A DNA stretch of 64,000 nucleotides from Rhizobacter sp. Root404 (GCF_001425865.1 NZ_LMDS01000006.1:1-64000); one strand, 5' to 3'; shown: positions 8,009-17,436, numbered from the stretch's first letter. The notes: a model not told the origin generated them from the letters alone. Numbers and translations: made by a program.

Positions 8009-11000
8009 TCAGTGGATATCGGCTGTTGCCGGCTCGGCCTGAGCCGGGCCTTTTCCGGTCCGCCGGCGATGCAGCTTGCGCCGCGCCCATTCCATCAGGT
8101 CGTCGATGACGCTGAAGATCACCGGGATCACCAGCAGGCTGATGAAGGTCGAGGTGATCAACCCGCCGATCACGACAATCGCCATCGGCGCGCGGAAGCT
8201 CGGGTCGGTGCCCAGGCCAATCGCGATCGGCAGCATGCCGGCGCCCATCGCGATCGTCGTCATCACGATCGGGCGGGCGCGCTTGTGGCAGGCGTCGAGC
8301 AGCGCGTCGGTGCGTGACATGCCGAGGTCGCGCCGCGCCATGATCGCGTACTCGACCAGCAGGATCGAGTTCTTCGACGCCACGCCCATCAGCATGATCA
8401 GCCCGATCATCGACGGCATCGACAACGCCGTCTGCGTGACGAACAGCGCCAGGAACGCGCCCGGGATCGCCAGCAGCAACGCGCCCAGGATGCTGACCGG
8501 CTGCACGAAGTCGTGGAACAGCAGCACCAGCACGATGTAGATGCACAGCACGCCGGTCAGCATCGCCAGGCCGAAGCTCGCGAACAGCTCGCCCATCGCC
8601 TCCACGTCGCCGACGCCGCGCTGCGAGATGCCGGGCGGCAGGTCCTTCAGGCTGGGCAGCGCCTGTGCCTGCTTCTCGACCTCGCCGAGCGGCTGCTGGT
8701 TCAGCTCGATCTCGAAGTTGATGTTGCGCTGGCGGTCATAGCGGTCGATCTGCGCCGGGCCGCTGTCGATCGCGAGCGTCGCGACGTTGCCCAGCATCAC
8801 CGGCCCGCGTGCGCCGGGCACGGCCAGGCGCGCGAGCAGGTCGAGGTCGGTGCGGGCATCGGCCTTCAGCTTGACGACGATCGGCACCTGGCGCTGGCTC
8901 AGGTTCAGCTTGGGCAGCGCCTGGTCGTAGTCGCCGGCGGTCGCGATGCGCAGCGTGTCGGCGATCGCGGCGGAGGTGACGCCCAGGTCGGCGGCGCGCG
9001 CGAAGTCGGGCCGCACGATCAGCTCGGGCCGCACCAGGCTCAGCGTCGACGTGACCGCGCCGATGCCGGGGATCGTGCGCAGGTCGCGCTCTACCAGCTT
9101 GGCATGCGCGGCGAGGGCGTCGCCGTCCTCGCCGGCCAGCACCAGCACGTACTTCTCGCTCGAGCCGCCGAAGCCGACCTTCACGCGCGCGCCGGGCAGC
9201 ACCTCGAGTGCGTCGCGCAGCTGCGCCTCGACCGCCTGCTTCTTGATGCCGTGGCGCTGGTCGCGCGGCGTCATGTTGATCGTCAGCGTGGCCTTGCGGA
9301 CCTCGGCCGCGCCGCTCGGCGCGAACGGGTCGGCACCGGTGTTGCCGCCGCCGATCGCGGTGTAGACGAGCTTCACATGCTCGTTCTTCTGCACGATCGC
9401 CCGCGCCGCCTCGGCGGTCGCGAAGGTCTGGGCGAAGGTGGCGCCCGGCGGCAGCGAGATCGAGACCTGGGTCTGCGACAGGTCGTCCGGCGGAATGAAG
9501 CCGGTCGGCAGCAGCGGCACCAGCATGAACGAGCCGACCAGGAACACGGTGGCCGCGATCGTCGTCCACACCCGGTGCTTCAGCGCGCCCTGGACCCAGC
9601 GCATGTAGATGCCGAGCCACGCGCCTTCGCGGTGTTCCTTCTTCGGCACCTTCAGCACGTAGGCGGCCATCATCGGCGTGAGCAGCCGCGCGACGACCAG
9701 CGACATGAACACCGCGATCGCCGCGGTCCAGCCGAACTGCACGAAGAACTTGCCCGGCACGCCGCTCATGAACGCGGTCGGCAGGAACACCGCGATCAGC
9801 GTGAAGGTGGTTGCGATCACCGCGAGGCCGATCTCGTCGGCCGCCTCCATCGCCGCCTCGAACGGCTTCTTGCCCATGCGCAGGTGCCGCATGATGTTCT
9901 CGATCTCGACGATCGCGTCGTCGACCAGGATGCCGACCACCAGCGACAGCGACAGCAGTGTCACGCCATTGAGCGTGAAGCCGAACAGGTACATCGCCGC
10001 GAACGCCGGGATGATCGACAGCGGCAACGCCGTGGCCGAGACCAGCGTCGCACGCCAGTCGCGCAGGAACAGCCAGACGACCAGCACCGCCAGCGCCGCG
10101 CCCTCGTACAGCAGGATCATCGAGCCGTCGTAGTTCTCCTGAACCGGGTCGACGAAGTTGAAGGCTTCGGTGATCGCGATGGCCGGGTGCGCGGCCTTCA
10201 GCGTCTCGAGCTGCTTGCGCACGCCGGCCGCGACCTCGGTCTCGCCGGCGCCGCGGGTGCGCGTGATCTCGAAGCCGACCACCGGCTTGCCGTTCAGCAG
10301 CGCCGCCGAGCGCTGCTCGCCAACCGTGTCCAGCACGCTCGCCACCTGGTCGAGCCGCACGCGGCGGCCGTCGCCGAGCGTGATCTCCATGCGTGCGAGT
10401 TCGTCGGCCGACTTGACCGTGGCGATCGTGCGGACCGACTGCTCGGCGCCGCCGACATCGGTGCGCCCGCCCGAAGCCTCCTGCTGCACCATGCGCAGCT
10501 GGCGCGAGATGTCCGCCGCGGTCGCGTTCAGCGCCTGCAACCGGCCCGGGTCGAGCTCGACCCGCACCTCGCGCGTCACGCCGCCGACGCGGCTGACCGC
10601 GCCGACGCCGGGCACGCTGAGCAGCGTCTTCGCGACCGTGTTGTCGACGAACCAGCTGAGCGCCTCGTCGTCCATGCGGGTCGACGCGACCGTGAAGGTC
10701 AGGATCGGCGCGCCGGACAGCTCCATCTTCGTGACCACCGGGTCGCGCAGGTCGCCGGGCAGGTCGGAGCGCACCCGCGAGACCGCGGCGCGCACATCGT
10801 CGACCGCCTCCTGCGTCGGCTTCTCCAGGCGGAACTCGGTCGTGACGATCGCCGAGCCGTCCTGCACCGTGGTGTAGATGTGCTTGACGCCCTGCAGCGT
10901 TGCAATCGAGTTCTCGAGCTTGCGCGCGACCTCGGTCTCGAGCTGCGCCGGCGACGCGCCGGGCAGCGCGGCCGTGACGGTGACGGTGGGCAGGTCGATG

Positions 11001-11116
11001 TCGGGGAAGTTCTGGATCTTCATCGCCTTGAAGGCGACCAGGCCGACCAGCGTCAGCATGATGAAGAGCAGCACGCCCGGCACCGGGTTGCGGATCGACC
11101 AGGAAGAGACGTTCAT
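8009..11116 (-). CDS. RND efflux transporter permease subunit (HAE1/AcrB-like)
   Basis: A 1035-residue inner-membrane proton-driven pump. It begins NPVPGVLLFIMLTLVGLVAF (TM1) and has the AcrB-type proton-relay residues: the Asp pair in VGILVDDAIVEIENI (TM4) and the Lys in MGVASKNSILLVEYA (TM10). The large periplasmic porter loops follow TM1 and TM7. Substrates are not readable. It is the third gene of an operon transcribed outer-membrane factor, adaptor, permease, with ten bases between adaptor stop and this start. No dedicated TetR or MarR repressor adjoins the operon, which is unusual for such pumps. Confidence 0.95.
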   Translation of the reverse strand: MNVSSWSIRNPVPGVLLFIMLTLVGLVAFKAMKIQNFPDIDLPTVTVTAALPGASPAQLETEVARKLENSIATLQGVKHIYTTVQDGSAIVTTEFRLEKPTQEAVDDVRAAVSRVRSDLPGDLRDPVVTKMELSGAPILTFTVASTRMDDEALSWFVDNTVAKTLLSVPGVGAVSRVGGVTREVRVELDPGRLQALNATAADISRQLRMVQQEASGGRTDVGGAEQSVRTIATVKSADELARMEITLGDGRRVRLDQVASVLDTVGEQRSAALLNGKPVVGFEITRTRGAGETEVAAGVRKQLETLKAAHPAIAITEAFNFVDPVQENYDGSMILLYEGAALAVLVVWLFLRDWRATLVSATALPLSIIPAFAAMYLFGFTLNGVTLLSLSLVVGILVDDAIVEIENIMRHLRMGKKPFEAAMEAADEIGLAVIATTFTLIAVFLPTAFMSGVPGKFFVQFGWTAAIAVFMSLVVARLLTPMMAAYVLKVPKKEHREGAWLGIYMRWVQGALKHRVWTTIAATVFLVGSFMLVPLLPTGFIPPDDLSQTQVSISLPPGATFAQTFATAEAARAIVQKNEHVKLVYTAIGGGNTGADPFAPSGAAEVRKATLTINMTPRDQRHGIKKQAVEAQLRDALEVLPGARVKVGFGGSSEKYVLVLAGEDGDALAAHAKLVERDLRTIPGIGAVTSTLSLVRPELIVRPDFARAADLGVTSAAIADTLRIATAGDYDQALPKLNLSQRQVPIVVKLKADARTDLDLLARLAVPGARGPVMLGNVATLAIDSGPAQIDRYDRQRNINFEIELNQQPLGEVEKQAQALPSLKDLPPGISQRGVGDVEAMGELFASFGLAMLTGVLCIYIVLVLLFHDFVQPVSILGALLLAIPGAFLALFVTQTALSMPSMIGLIMLMGVASKNSILLVEYAIMARRDLGMSRTDALLDACHKRARPIVMTTIAMGAGMLPIAIGLGTDPSFRAPMAIVVIGGLITSTFISLLVIPVIFSVIDDLMEWARRKLHRRRTGKGPAQAEPATADIH

Positions 11117-11126
11117 CGCGCGGGCC

Positions 11127-12263
11127 TCACTTGGCGGCCGACGCGGCGGCGGGCGCTGCGACCACGCGCACCAGGTCGCCATCGGCCAGGAAGCCGCCGC
11201 CAGCCGCGACCACGCGCGCCGTCGGGTCGAGCCCGCCGGTGATCTCGATCCGGTCGCCCAGGCGCCGGCCGACGCCGACCTTGACCTGCGCGACCTTGGA
11301 GTCCGGCCCGACGCGCAGCACGTAGCTGAAACCATCGCGCAGCAGCACCGCGCTCTGCGGGAGCGTCAGCCCCGAACCATTGCCGATCTCGAACTCGCCG
11401 CGCGCGAACATGCCGGCGCGCGCCGCGCCGGCCGGCGCCGGCAGGTCGACGTAAACGATGCCGTTGCGGGTCTGCGGGTCGACCGTCGGCGCGACCATGC
11501 GCACCGTGCCGCGCACCGGTGCCGCATCGCCTGCGGTGACCTGCGCGACCATGCCGGGCTTCAGTTTCGCCATGTCGTTGGCCGCGACCTCGGCGCGCCA
11601 TTCGAGCCGGCCCTGGCGGATCATCCGGAACAGCTCCTGCCCGGCAGGAAGCACCGCACCGACGGTGGCGCTGCGCGCCGAGATCACGCCGAAGTCGGGC
11701 GCCAGCACCTGCGTCTGCTTCAACCGCAACTGCTGCATGCCGGCCAACGCGCGTTGGGCGTCGAGCCGCGCCTTCGCGGTGCGTTCGGCCGTCAGGTACT
11801 GGTTGATCGCCGCCTCGCTGAGCGCGCCGGTGGCCTGCAGGCCGCGCGCGCGCTGCGCGTTGGCCGAGGCCTCGGCGAGCGTGGCCTCGGCCTCGGCGAC
11901 CGCGGCGCGCACCTGGGCCACGTCGGCCTGCATGGTGTCGGGTGCGAAGGTCGCGAGCACCTGGCCGCGCTTGACGACGTCGCCGACGTTGACCAATACG
12001 GTCGCCAGCCGCAGCCCGTTGGCCTCGGTGCCGACGCTGGCCTCCTGCCAAGCGGCGATGCTACCGTTGGCAGTGATGCGCAACGGCAGCGCGATCGACT
12101 GCGGTTGCGTGACGGTGACCGTCAACGCGGGGCGGGCCGGCGCGGCAGCGGCCTTGTCATCGGCCGCACGCACGGCGAGCGTGCCGGTCGCGAGTGCCGC
12201 CGCGACGATCAACAGCGTCGCGGGCAGTGCGCGCGACCAGGGAAAACGGATGATGGGAGTCAT
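11127..12263 (-). CDS. RND efflux periplasmic adaptor (membrane fusion protein)
   Basis: A 378-residue HlyD/AcrA-type adaptor that bridges the inner-membrane pump and outer-membrane channel. It has an N-terminal membrane anchor or signal (LPATLLIVAAALATGTLAVRA), a barrel-sandwich half with ANGSIAAWQEASVGTEANG and VGDVVKRGQVLATF, an alpha-hairpin rich in Ala/Glu/Arg (about 105-170), and a second half with VLAPDFGVISARSATVGAVL. Its start overlaps the stop of the outer-membrane-factor gene by four bases (ATGA). Confidence 0.94.
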   Translation of the reverse strand: MTPIIRFPWSRALPATLLIVAAALATGTLAVRAADDKAAAAPARPALTVTVTQPQSIALPLRITANGSIAAWQEASVGTEANGLRLATVLVNVGDVVKRGQVLATFAPDTMQADVAQVRAAVAEAEATLAEASANAQRARGLQATGALSEAAINQYLTAERTAKARLDAQRALAGMQQLRLKQTQVLAPDFGVISARSATVGAVLPAGQELFRMIRQGRLEWRAEVAANDMAKLKPGMVAQVTAGDAAPVRGTVRMVAPTVDPQTRNGIVYVDLPAPAGAARAGMFARGEFEIGNGSGLTLPQSAVLLRDGFSYVLRVGPDSKVAQVKVGVGRRLGDRIEITGGLDPTARVVAAGGGFLADGDLVRVVAAPAAASAAK

Positions 12264-13696
12264 GGGGTCAGCGTGGCGAGTGACGTGTCGGCGGCGGACC
12301 AGCCGCCGCCGAGCGCGCGGTACAGCGAGATCCAGGCGGTGGCGCGTTCGCGCTGCAGGTCGATCAGGGCAATCTCGGCCTGCAGGGCCGAGCGGCGCGC
12401 GTCTTCAAGTTCGTACAGGCTCGCCAGGCCGCCCTTGAAACGCGCCTCGGTGGCGCGGAACGAGGCCGCGTAGCCGGCGCTCGCGGTCTGCGCATCGGTG
12501 CCGCGGTCGGCGGTGCTCTGCAGCGCCACCAGCGCCTCCTCGACCTCGCGCACCGCCGTGCGCAGGCGGGCGCGGTAGAGCAGGCCGGCCTCGTCGTAGC
12601 GGGCGCGCGCGGCGTCGACATTGGCGCGGCGCGTGCCGCCGTCGAACAGGGGCAAGGCCACGGTGATCGGGCCGATGGACCACAGCGTGCCGCTGCTGTT
12701 GCCGAAATCCGCGGACTCGATGCGCGCCGCACTCAGACTGCCGTTCAACGTGATGCGCGGCAGCCGTGCGGCGCGCGCCTGGGCCACCTCGGCGCTGGCC
12801 GCGACGACCTCGCGCTCGGCCGCCGCCAGATCGGGCCGCTGCGCCAGCACCTGCGCCGGCACCGCGGTCAACGCGATCGGCGCGGGCTGCGGCAGGCGGG
12901 CCGCGTTCGGCGCGAGCCGGCTGCGCAGGCCCGGCTCGTCGATGCCGGTCAGCGCGACCAGGCCCTTGACCAGCACGTCGCACTGCGCACGGCGCTGGGT
13001 CAGCAGGCCGTTGCCCTGGGCGGCGCTGGCACGCGCGAGGGCGGCGTTGGCGGGCGATTCGAAACCGGCCTTCGTGCTCAGGTCGGTCAACCGCGCGGTC
13101 TCGTTGCGCGAGCGGCTGTCGATCTCGCTCTGCGCCACCTGCGCCTCGCACGCGCGCAGGCTGGTGTAGGCGGTACCGACCTCGGCGGCGACCGCGACAC
13201 GCGCGTCGTGCCAGCCGGCCTGCGCGCCTTCGAAGCGCGCCTGGGCGGCCTCGCTCGCGGCGCGGCGGCCGCCGAACAGGTCGATCTCCCAGGCGGCCTG
13301 CACGCCGGCGCTGGCGCTGTTGCCCAGGCCGCTGATGAAGTCCTGCCGGCCGCGCACCGCGCTGGCGTTCGCATCGACCGACGGCAGCAGCGCGGCGCCG
13401 GCGGCCACGCGCGTCGCCCGCGACTGCGCGATCCGCGCCGTCGCGGTCGCGAGCGTCGGACTCGCCGCCTGCGCGGCGTCGATCAGCGCCGTCAGCATCG
13501 GGTCGTCGAATTGCCGCCACCACTCGGCGAGCGCCGTGAGCTCGCCACGATGCGGCACCGGCGCCTGCCATTGCGGTGGCGCATCGGTGCCGGCGGACGG
13601 CGGGCGCGCCGGCGGCCCGCTGCTGCAGGCGGCAAGCGCCGCCGCTGTCGCGGCCGCCAGGGTGGTGCGCCACGGGTTGAACGAGGGTCTGATCAC
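12260..13696 (-). CDS. outer-membrane efflux lipoprotein (NodT/OprM family)
   Basis: A 478-residue TolC-like channel of the NodT type. The signal peptide has lipobox ALAAC (Cys near residue 24) for outer-membrane lipidation. Two OEP repeats contain the typical LDLFGG-like motif (WEIDLFGGRRAASEAAQ) and VALPLFDGGTRRANVDAARARYDEA, with LAQRPDLAAAEREV between. The GTG start places the signal peptide correctly; upstream codons extend a non-signal-like sequence. It is the first gene of the efflux operon. The promoter should lie in 13697-13802, before the strong hairpin that closes the upstream gene. Confidence 0.92.
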   Translation of the reverse strand: MIRPSFNPWRTTLAAATAAALAACSSGPPARPPSAGTDAPPQWQAPVPHRGELTALAEWWRQFDDPMLTALIDAAQAASPTLATATARIAQSRATRVAAGAALLPSVDANASAVRGRQDFISGLGNSASAGVQAAWEIDLFGGRRAASEAAQARFEGAQAGWHDARVAVAAEVGTAYTSLRACEAQVAQSEIDSRSRNETARLTDLSTKAGFESPANAALARASAAQGNGLLTQRRAQCDVLVKGLVALTGIDEPGLRSRLAPNAARLPQPAPIALTAVPAQVLAQRPDLAAAEREVVAASAEVAQARAARLPRITLNGSLSAARIESADFGNSSGTLWSIGPITVALPLFDGGTRRANVDAARARYDEAGLLYRARLRTAVREVEEALVALQSTADRGTDAQTASAGYAASFRATEARFKGGLASLYELEDARRSALQAEIALIDLQRERATAWISLYRALGGGWSAADTSLATLTP

Positions 13697-13802
13697 AGGT
13701 CGCTTTCGTTGTCGCGTGCACCCGTCGCAACGGGGTCGGCCTCGACGAGGCCCGCAGCATAGCAACGAGACGACGTTCGTCGCGGCCCGAAATCGACACG
13801 GC

Positions 13803-13840
13803 CGCGCGGCTGCTGACAACACGGTGTCAGCAGCCGCGCG
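13803..13840 (-). terminator. perfect 16-bp hairpin ending the HNH-like gene
   Basis: CGCGCGGCTGCTGACA and its exact complement are separated by six bases (ACACGG). It starts three bases past the stop of the HNH-like gene on the minus strand. There is no U-tract, but stem stability would isolate that gene from the efflux operon downstream. Confidence 0.6.
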
Positions 13841-13843
13841 AGC

Positions 13844-14944
13844 TCACCAGGCGAACTGGCGCTGTGCCGGCTCGGCACGCGCGCCGGCGACGGGCGCGGC
13901 GTGCGGTACGTAGCCGCGGGTCGCGAGGTTCCAGCCCTCGGTGGCGCTGGCCTCGCTCAGCGGCAGCATCACCGCCGAACTCAGCTTGCGGGCGACCGCG
14001 CGCGCGAGCAATGCCTCGCACGACGCGGCGCTGAGCTGGCGCGCGAAACGGGTCCAGCGCTGCTGCACCAGCGTCGCGCGCCATGCGTCCTCGACGGCCC
14101 AGCGCGCGTGGCACTCGTCGCCGGCACGCCCGGCCTCGATCACGCGCGGCAGCAGGCTCATGAAGAAGCTGCGGAAATCCCGCTTCAGCGCCTTGCCGGG
14201 CAGCAGGTCCTCGAAGCGGCTGATGCGGTGGCTCCAGCCCGGCTTCAGCAACTGCTGGCTGACGAAGGCCTGCAGCGCCTGCACCGGGTTGAACAGGCGC
14301 AGCCGGTTCGGCGGCAGCACCAGCAGCGGCAGGGCGCAGGCCTCGTCGTGCGGCAGCGGCTCGACGAAGCTGCACAGCACCGCGGTGCGCGACCACTGCT
14401 CGACCGACAGTCCGCCCAGGCCGGGCAGTTGCTCGGCCTCGATCTGCTGCACGAAGCCGATCGCATCGCGGAAGCCGTGCGCGCCCTTCGCATGGTTGGC
14501 CTTGGTGCTCATCACCGCGAGGTTGCCCGCGGCGTAGCCGGCGTCGTTGCGAACGCGGTCGATCGACCCGTCGCTGCCCTCGAGCGTGGCGCTGGACAGC
14601 GGCACGCGGGTGATCGGGCAGTGGCTGGCGTCGATCTGCTGCAGGTAGTTCGGCGTCACCTGCACCAGCTCGACGCTGCGGCCGCGCAGCCAGGCGTTCA
14701 GGCGCAGCTGCAGCCACTTGCGCACGTGGCGGTTGGCGGCCAGCGTGCGCGTGCCGAACGCGGCATCGCCGGCGAGCAGGCCGTTGCGCAGCGGGGACGG
14801 CTCCTGCGCAAACGGCGCCGGCAGTGCGACGCGGTAGTGGGCGTAGTCCCAGCCGAGTTCGAACCCGACGTGCTCGTGCGCCGTCAGGCCGGAGGTGGGG
14901 AGGCCGGTTTGCAGGTCGATCAGGATCGCGGCGGTGTGGGTCAT
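13844..14944 (-). CDS. uncharacterised protein with an HNH-endonuclease-like core
   Basis: A 366-residue protein without signal peptide or membrane segments. I do not recognise a named family. Residues about 107-154 read SHCPITRVPL, then GSIDRVRNDAGYAAGNLAVM and STKANHAKG. This follows the layout of HNH proteins of the type C-x-x-T/G ... SLDRIDxxKGYxxxNv ... N-x-x-K, with Asp-Arg in place of Asp-His and only one visible Cys of the usual zinc pairs. A degenerate or metal-only nuclease fold is therefore inferred, not shown. The rest is helical and Arg-rich. It is divergently transcribed from a WYL regulator and shares an intergenic region carrying two operator-like palindromes, so it is probably that regulator's target. 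GGAG precedes the ATG. Confidence 0.5.
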   Translation of the reverse strand: MTHTAAILIDLQTGLPTSGLTAHEHVGFELGWDYAHYRVALPAPFAQEPSPLRNGLLAGDAAFGTRTLAANRHVRKWLQLRLNAWLRGRSVELVQVTPNYLQQIDASHCPITRVPLSSATLEGSDGSIDRVRNDAGYAAGNLAVMSTKANHAKGAHGFRDAIGFVQQIEAEQLPGLGGLSVEQWSRTAVLCSFVEPLPHDEACALPLLVLPPNRLRLFNPVQALQAFVSQQLLKPGWSHRISRFEDLLPGKALKRDFRSFFMSLLPRVIEAGRAGDECHARWAVEDAWRATLVQQRWTRFARQLSAASCEALLARAVARKLSSAVMLPLSEASATEGWNLATRGYVPHAAPVAGARAEPAQRQFAW

Positions 14945-15005
14945 GGCAGGGCTCCAGAACATTCGCGGCGACCGTTTCGCAGCGATGGAGGCAGTGTGGC
15001 GGTCA

Positions 15006-15028
15006 GGTAGCTCAAGGCATGAGCTACC
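15006..15028. promoter_or_regulatory. operator-like palindrome 1 (WYL regulator candidate site)
   Basis: GGTAGCTCA-AGGCA-TGAGCTACC is a perfect 9-bp inverted repeat with a 5-base centre. It shares the core GCTCA-N5-TGAGC with a second palindrome 56 bases away (centre to centre). It lies about 60 bases before the HNH-like gene start. Confidence 0.6.
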
Positions 15029-15063
15029 CATGACCGAACCGCTCGGGGTATGCTCTGCGCCAC

Positions 15064-15082
15064 TGGCTCACCTGGTGAGCCA
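15064..15082. promoter_or_regulatory. operator-like palindrome 2 (WYL regulator candidate site)
   Basis: TGGCTCACCTGGTGAGCCA is a perfect palindrome around one central base, with the same GCTCA-N5-TGAGC core as palindrome 1. It ends 24 bases before the WYL gene ATG and lies just after a possible -10 (TATGCT, 15049-15054), a position suited to autorepression. Confidence 0.6.
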
Positions 15083-15106
15083 CCGACCTGATCCAGGATC
15101 GCCGCG

Positions 15107-16138
15107 ATGGACCGTACCGAACGCTTCTACAAGATCGAGCTGCTGCTCAAGAGCCGGGGCTGCGTCAGCTTCGCGGCGCTGCAGGCCGAGCTCGATGTCT
15201 CGCCGGCGACGCTCAAGCGCGACCTGCAGTACCTGCGCGACCGGCTGGCCGCGCCGATCGTCTACGACGCGTTCGCCAACGGTTACCGCTTCGCCGCGGC
15301 CGAGTCGGGGCCGTCGGCCGACACACGCCGCGAACTGCCCGGCCTGTGGTTCAGCGAGAACGAGATCCACGCGCTGCTGACGATGCACCAGCTGCTGGCC
15401 GGCCTCGACGACGACGGCGTGCTGGCGCGCCACCTGCAGCCGCTGATGGAGAAGCTGCAGGGCATGCTGGGCACCGACGAGGGCGCGGCGCGCGAGCTGA
15501 TGCGCCGCGTCAAGGTGATCGGCACCGCGCGCCGCCGTGTGCCGAGCAAGCATTTCGAACTGCTCGGCAGCGCGCTGCTGCAGCGGCGCCGGCTGCGGCT
15601 GCGCTACTTCAAGCGCAGCGACCGCACGACCAGCGAGCGCGAGGTCTCGCCGCAACGGCTGGTGAACTACCGCAACACCTGGTACCTGGACGCGTGGTGC
15701 CACGCCAGCGACGGGCTGCGCCGCTTCGCGCTCGATGCGGTGCGCGACGCGGCGCTGCTGGCCGAGAAGGCCAAGCACGTGCCGTTGCGCGAGCTCGAAG
15801 GCGCACTCGATGCCGGCTACGGCATCTACGGCGGCGGCGATGCCAAGGTCAAGTGGGCGACGCTGGTGTTCAGCGCCGAGGCGGCGCAATGGGTCGCGAA
15901 CGAGGAGTGGCACCCGCAGCAGAAGGCACGCTGGCTCGATGGCGCGGTCGGCACGGGCCGCTACGAGCTGCAGGTGCCGTACAGCGACCCGACCGAGCTC
16001 GCGATGGACATCCTGCGCCACGGCGACAGCGTCGTCGTCACCGGCGACAAGGCGCTGGCGGCGCTGATCGCACAGCGCCTGCGCAGCGCGGCGGCGCGCT
16101 ATGCGGCGCCGCCCGCCGCCAAGCTCACTCCAGCGTGA
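15107..16138 (+). CDS. WYL-domain transcriptional regulator
   Basis: A 343-residue regulator. Residues 1-60 form a DeoR/HTH_11-type winged helix (FAALQAELDVSPATLKRDLQYLRDR). A WYL domain at about 160-235 contains the literal NTWYLDAWC motif and is followed by SDGLRRFALDAV. A WCX C-terminal extension (about 240-330) includes VKWATLVFSAEAAQWVANEEW. WYL domains sense ligands, in some cases nucleic acid, and often control DNA-repair or defence genes. It is divergent from the HNH-like gene, with two matching palindromes between. Its 3' end overlaps the convergent ScyD-like gene by 14 bases. Confidence 0.92.
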   Translation: MDRTERFYKIELLLKSRGCVSFAALQAELDVSPATLKRDLQYLRDRLAAPIVYDAFANGYRFAAAESGPSADTRRELPGLWFSENEIHALLTMHQLLAGLDDDGVLARHLQPLMEKLQGMLGTDEGAARELMRRVKVIGTARRRVPSKHFELLGSALLQRRRLRLRYFKRSDRTTSEREVSPQRLVNYRNTWYLDAWCHASDGLRRFALDAVRDAALLAEKAKHVPLRELEGALDAGYGIYGGGDAKVKWATLVFSAEAAQWVANEEWHPQQKARWLDGAVGTGRYELQVPYSDPTELAMDILRHGDSVVVTGDKALAALIAQRLRSAAARYAAPPAAKLTPA

Positions 16139-17267
16139 TGCGCAGCACTTGTCCGCCGTCCGGGAACGCGCCGGGGATCGGCCCCGGCACGATCCCGAAG
16201 TTCGTCACGTAGGCGGCGCCGTCTGGCCCGATCGCGAGGCCGCCCGGGTAGAACAGCCCGGCATAGACGATCGTCTGCGCGCCGTTCGCCGCGACGCGGA
16301 TCAGTTTGCCCGGCGCCTTCAGCGGTGGCCCGCCGGGGCCGGCGAAGCCGTCGCCGATCTGCAGCACGTAGAGCGTGCCGCGGGCGTCGAACGCCAGCCC
16401 GGCGATGTTGGTGAAGCCGCTCGCGTAGACCTGCGGCGTGCCGCCCTGCGGCGGGATGCGGTAGACGTTCGCCGCGCCGACCGGGAACGGGAAGCCGGTC
16501 AGCTGCCCGGCATACAGCCACCCGTCCGGCCCCTGCGCCACGCTGGTCGGCACCGCCTGCATCGGGATGTTGGTGCCCGCCGGCAGGCCGAGGAAGGGCG
16601 GCGCCGCCACCATGCGCGCCGGGAACACGGCCAAGGTGCTGATGGTCCCGTTGGCGGCAACCTCATACAGCGCGTTCGCGCCGGCGTCGGCGACGATGTG
16701 GCGCGACGGCAGCGCGACGATGCCAAACGGATTGCTGTCGTTGCCGCCGGGGACGGGGTTGTTGACCTGCTCGAACGCCGCGATGTCCGCGCCGGGTTTC
16801 CAGCCCCCGGCGACATTCACCCGCAACGTGGTGCCGAACAGCGCGGCCTTCGCGCCCAGCCCCTGGCGCGCGGACCCGACCGTGCCGAGCCCGATCGCGA
16901 GCTGGCCGTTGCCGGTGCCGACGAAGGAGATCGCCGTCGGCCCGCCGGCACCGAAGCCGCCCGCCGGCGCCAGCGAGGGCAGCCCGCTGATCACGCGCAC
17001 CGGCGCGCTCGCGCCGGTCGGGTCGACGCGGGTCAGCGCGCCGGTTTCGCCGTAGCAGGCGGTCTGCCCGTCGCCCAGCACGGTGCAGGCGCCGTTCCCG
17101 CCGCTGCCGGCCTCGGCGACGAACAGCTGGCCGTTGGGCGCGAAGCCGATGCCGCGAGGATTGGCCAGGCCGCGGGCGATCACGTCGACCTGCGGCGCCG
17201 CCTGCGCGCATGCCGCGGCCAGCAGGCCCAGCGCCAGCGCGCTGCGGAACAGTGTCGGAAGGGTCAT
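16125..17267 (-). CDS. ScyD/ScyE-family secreted beta-propeller-like protein
   Basis: A 380-residue exported protein with a signal peptide (cleavage near AQAAP). It has NHL-like repeated motifs such as GLANPRGIGFAPNGQLFVAEAG, GPDGWLYAGQLTG, FDARGTLYVLQIGDG and GLAIGPDGAAYVTNFG. The family name comes from cyanobacterial scytonemin clusters, but homologues are common in proteobacteria with no such pigment. An enzymatic role is not implied. AAGGAG fixes the start at 17267. There is no scytonemin gene nearby. Confidence 0.8.
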   Translation of the reverse strand: MTLPTLFRSALALGLLAAACAQAAPQVDVIARGLANPRGIGFAPNGQLFVAEAGSGGNGACTVLGDGQTACYGETGALTRVDPTGASAPVRVISGLPSLAPAGGFGAGGPTAISFVGTGNGQLAIGLGTVGSARQGLGAKAALFGTTLRVNVAGGWKPGADIAAFEQVNNPVPGGNDSNPFGIVALPSRHIVADAGANALYEVAANGTISTLAVFPARMVAAPPFLGLPAGTNIPMQAVPTSVAQGPDGWLYAGQLTGFPFPVGAANVYRIPPQGGTPQVYASGFTNIAGLAFDARGTLYVLQIGDGFAGPGGPPLKAPGKLIRVAANGAQTIVYAGLFYPGGLAIGPDGAAYVTNFGIVPGPIPGAFPDGGQVLRITLE

Positions 17268-17436
17268 GGGAAGTCTCCTTGGCAACGGTGTTCAGGCAAC
17301 CGCCTGGGGGACCGAAGTGTGAACTTCCGAATACCGCTTCGCCCCCCAGTGCCGGCCCTCAAACTAGGGAGGCCAGCACGGTCCCGGCAGATGCGCGATC
17401 ATCCGGGCCGACCGACCCACCGAGAGGCCACACCCC

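Noticed and set aside
8513..11242. A 909-codon open frame on the plus strand, antisense to the RND permease
   Set aside because: It is the reverse-strand shadow of a well-supported gene in very GC-rich DNA, is rich in Arg/Ala/His with no domain, and has no ribosome-binding site. Similar shadows at 2403-4490 (minus), 4045-5634 (minus) and 25351-27435 (minus) were dropped for the same reason.
16125..16138. 14-base overlap of the WYL and ScyD-like genes as a sign of frameshift or misassembly
   Set aside because: Both stops are natural ends of intact domains on opposite strands; short convergent overlaps are common.
17314..17327. GAAGT-GTGA-ACTTC inverted repeat before the DUF427 gene
   Set aside because: A 5-bp arm is too short to claim an operator without a second copy or a neighbouring regulator.
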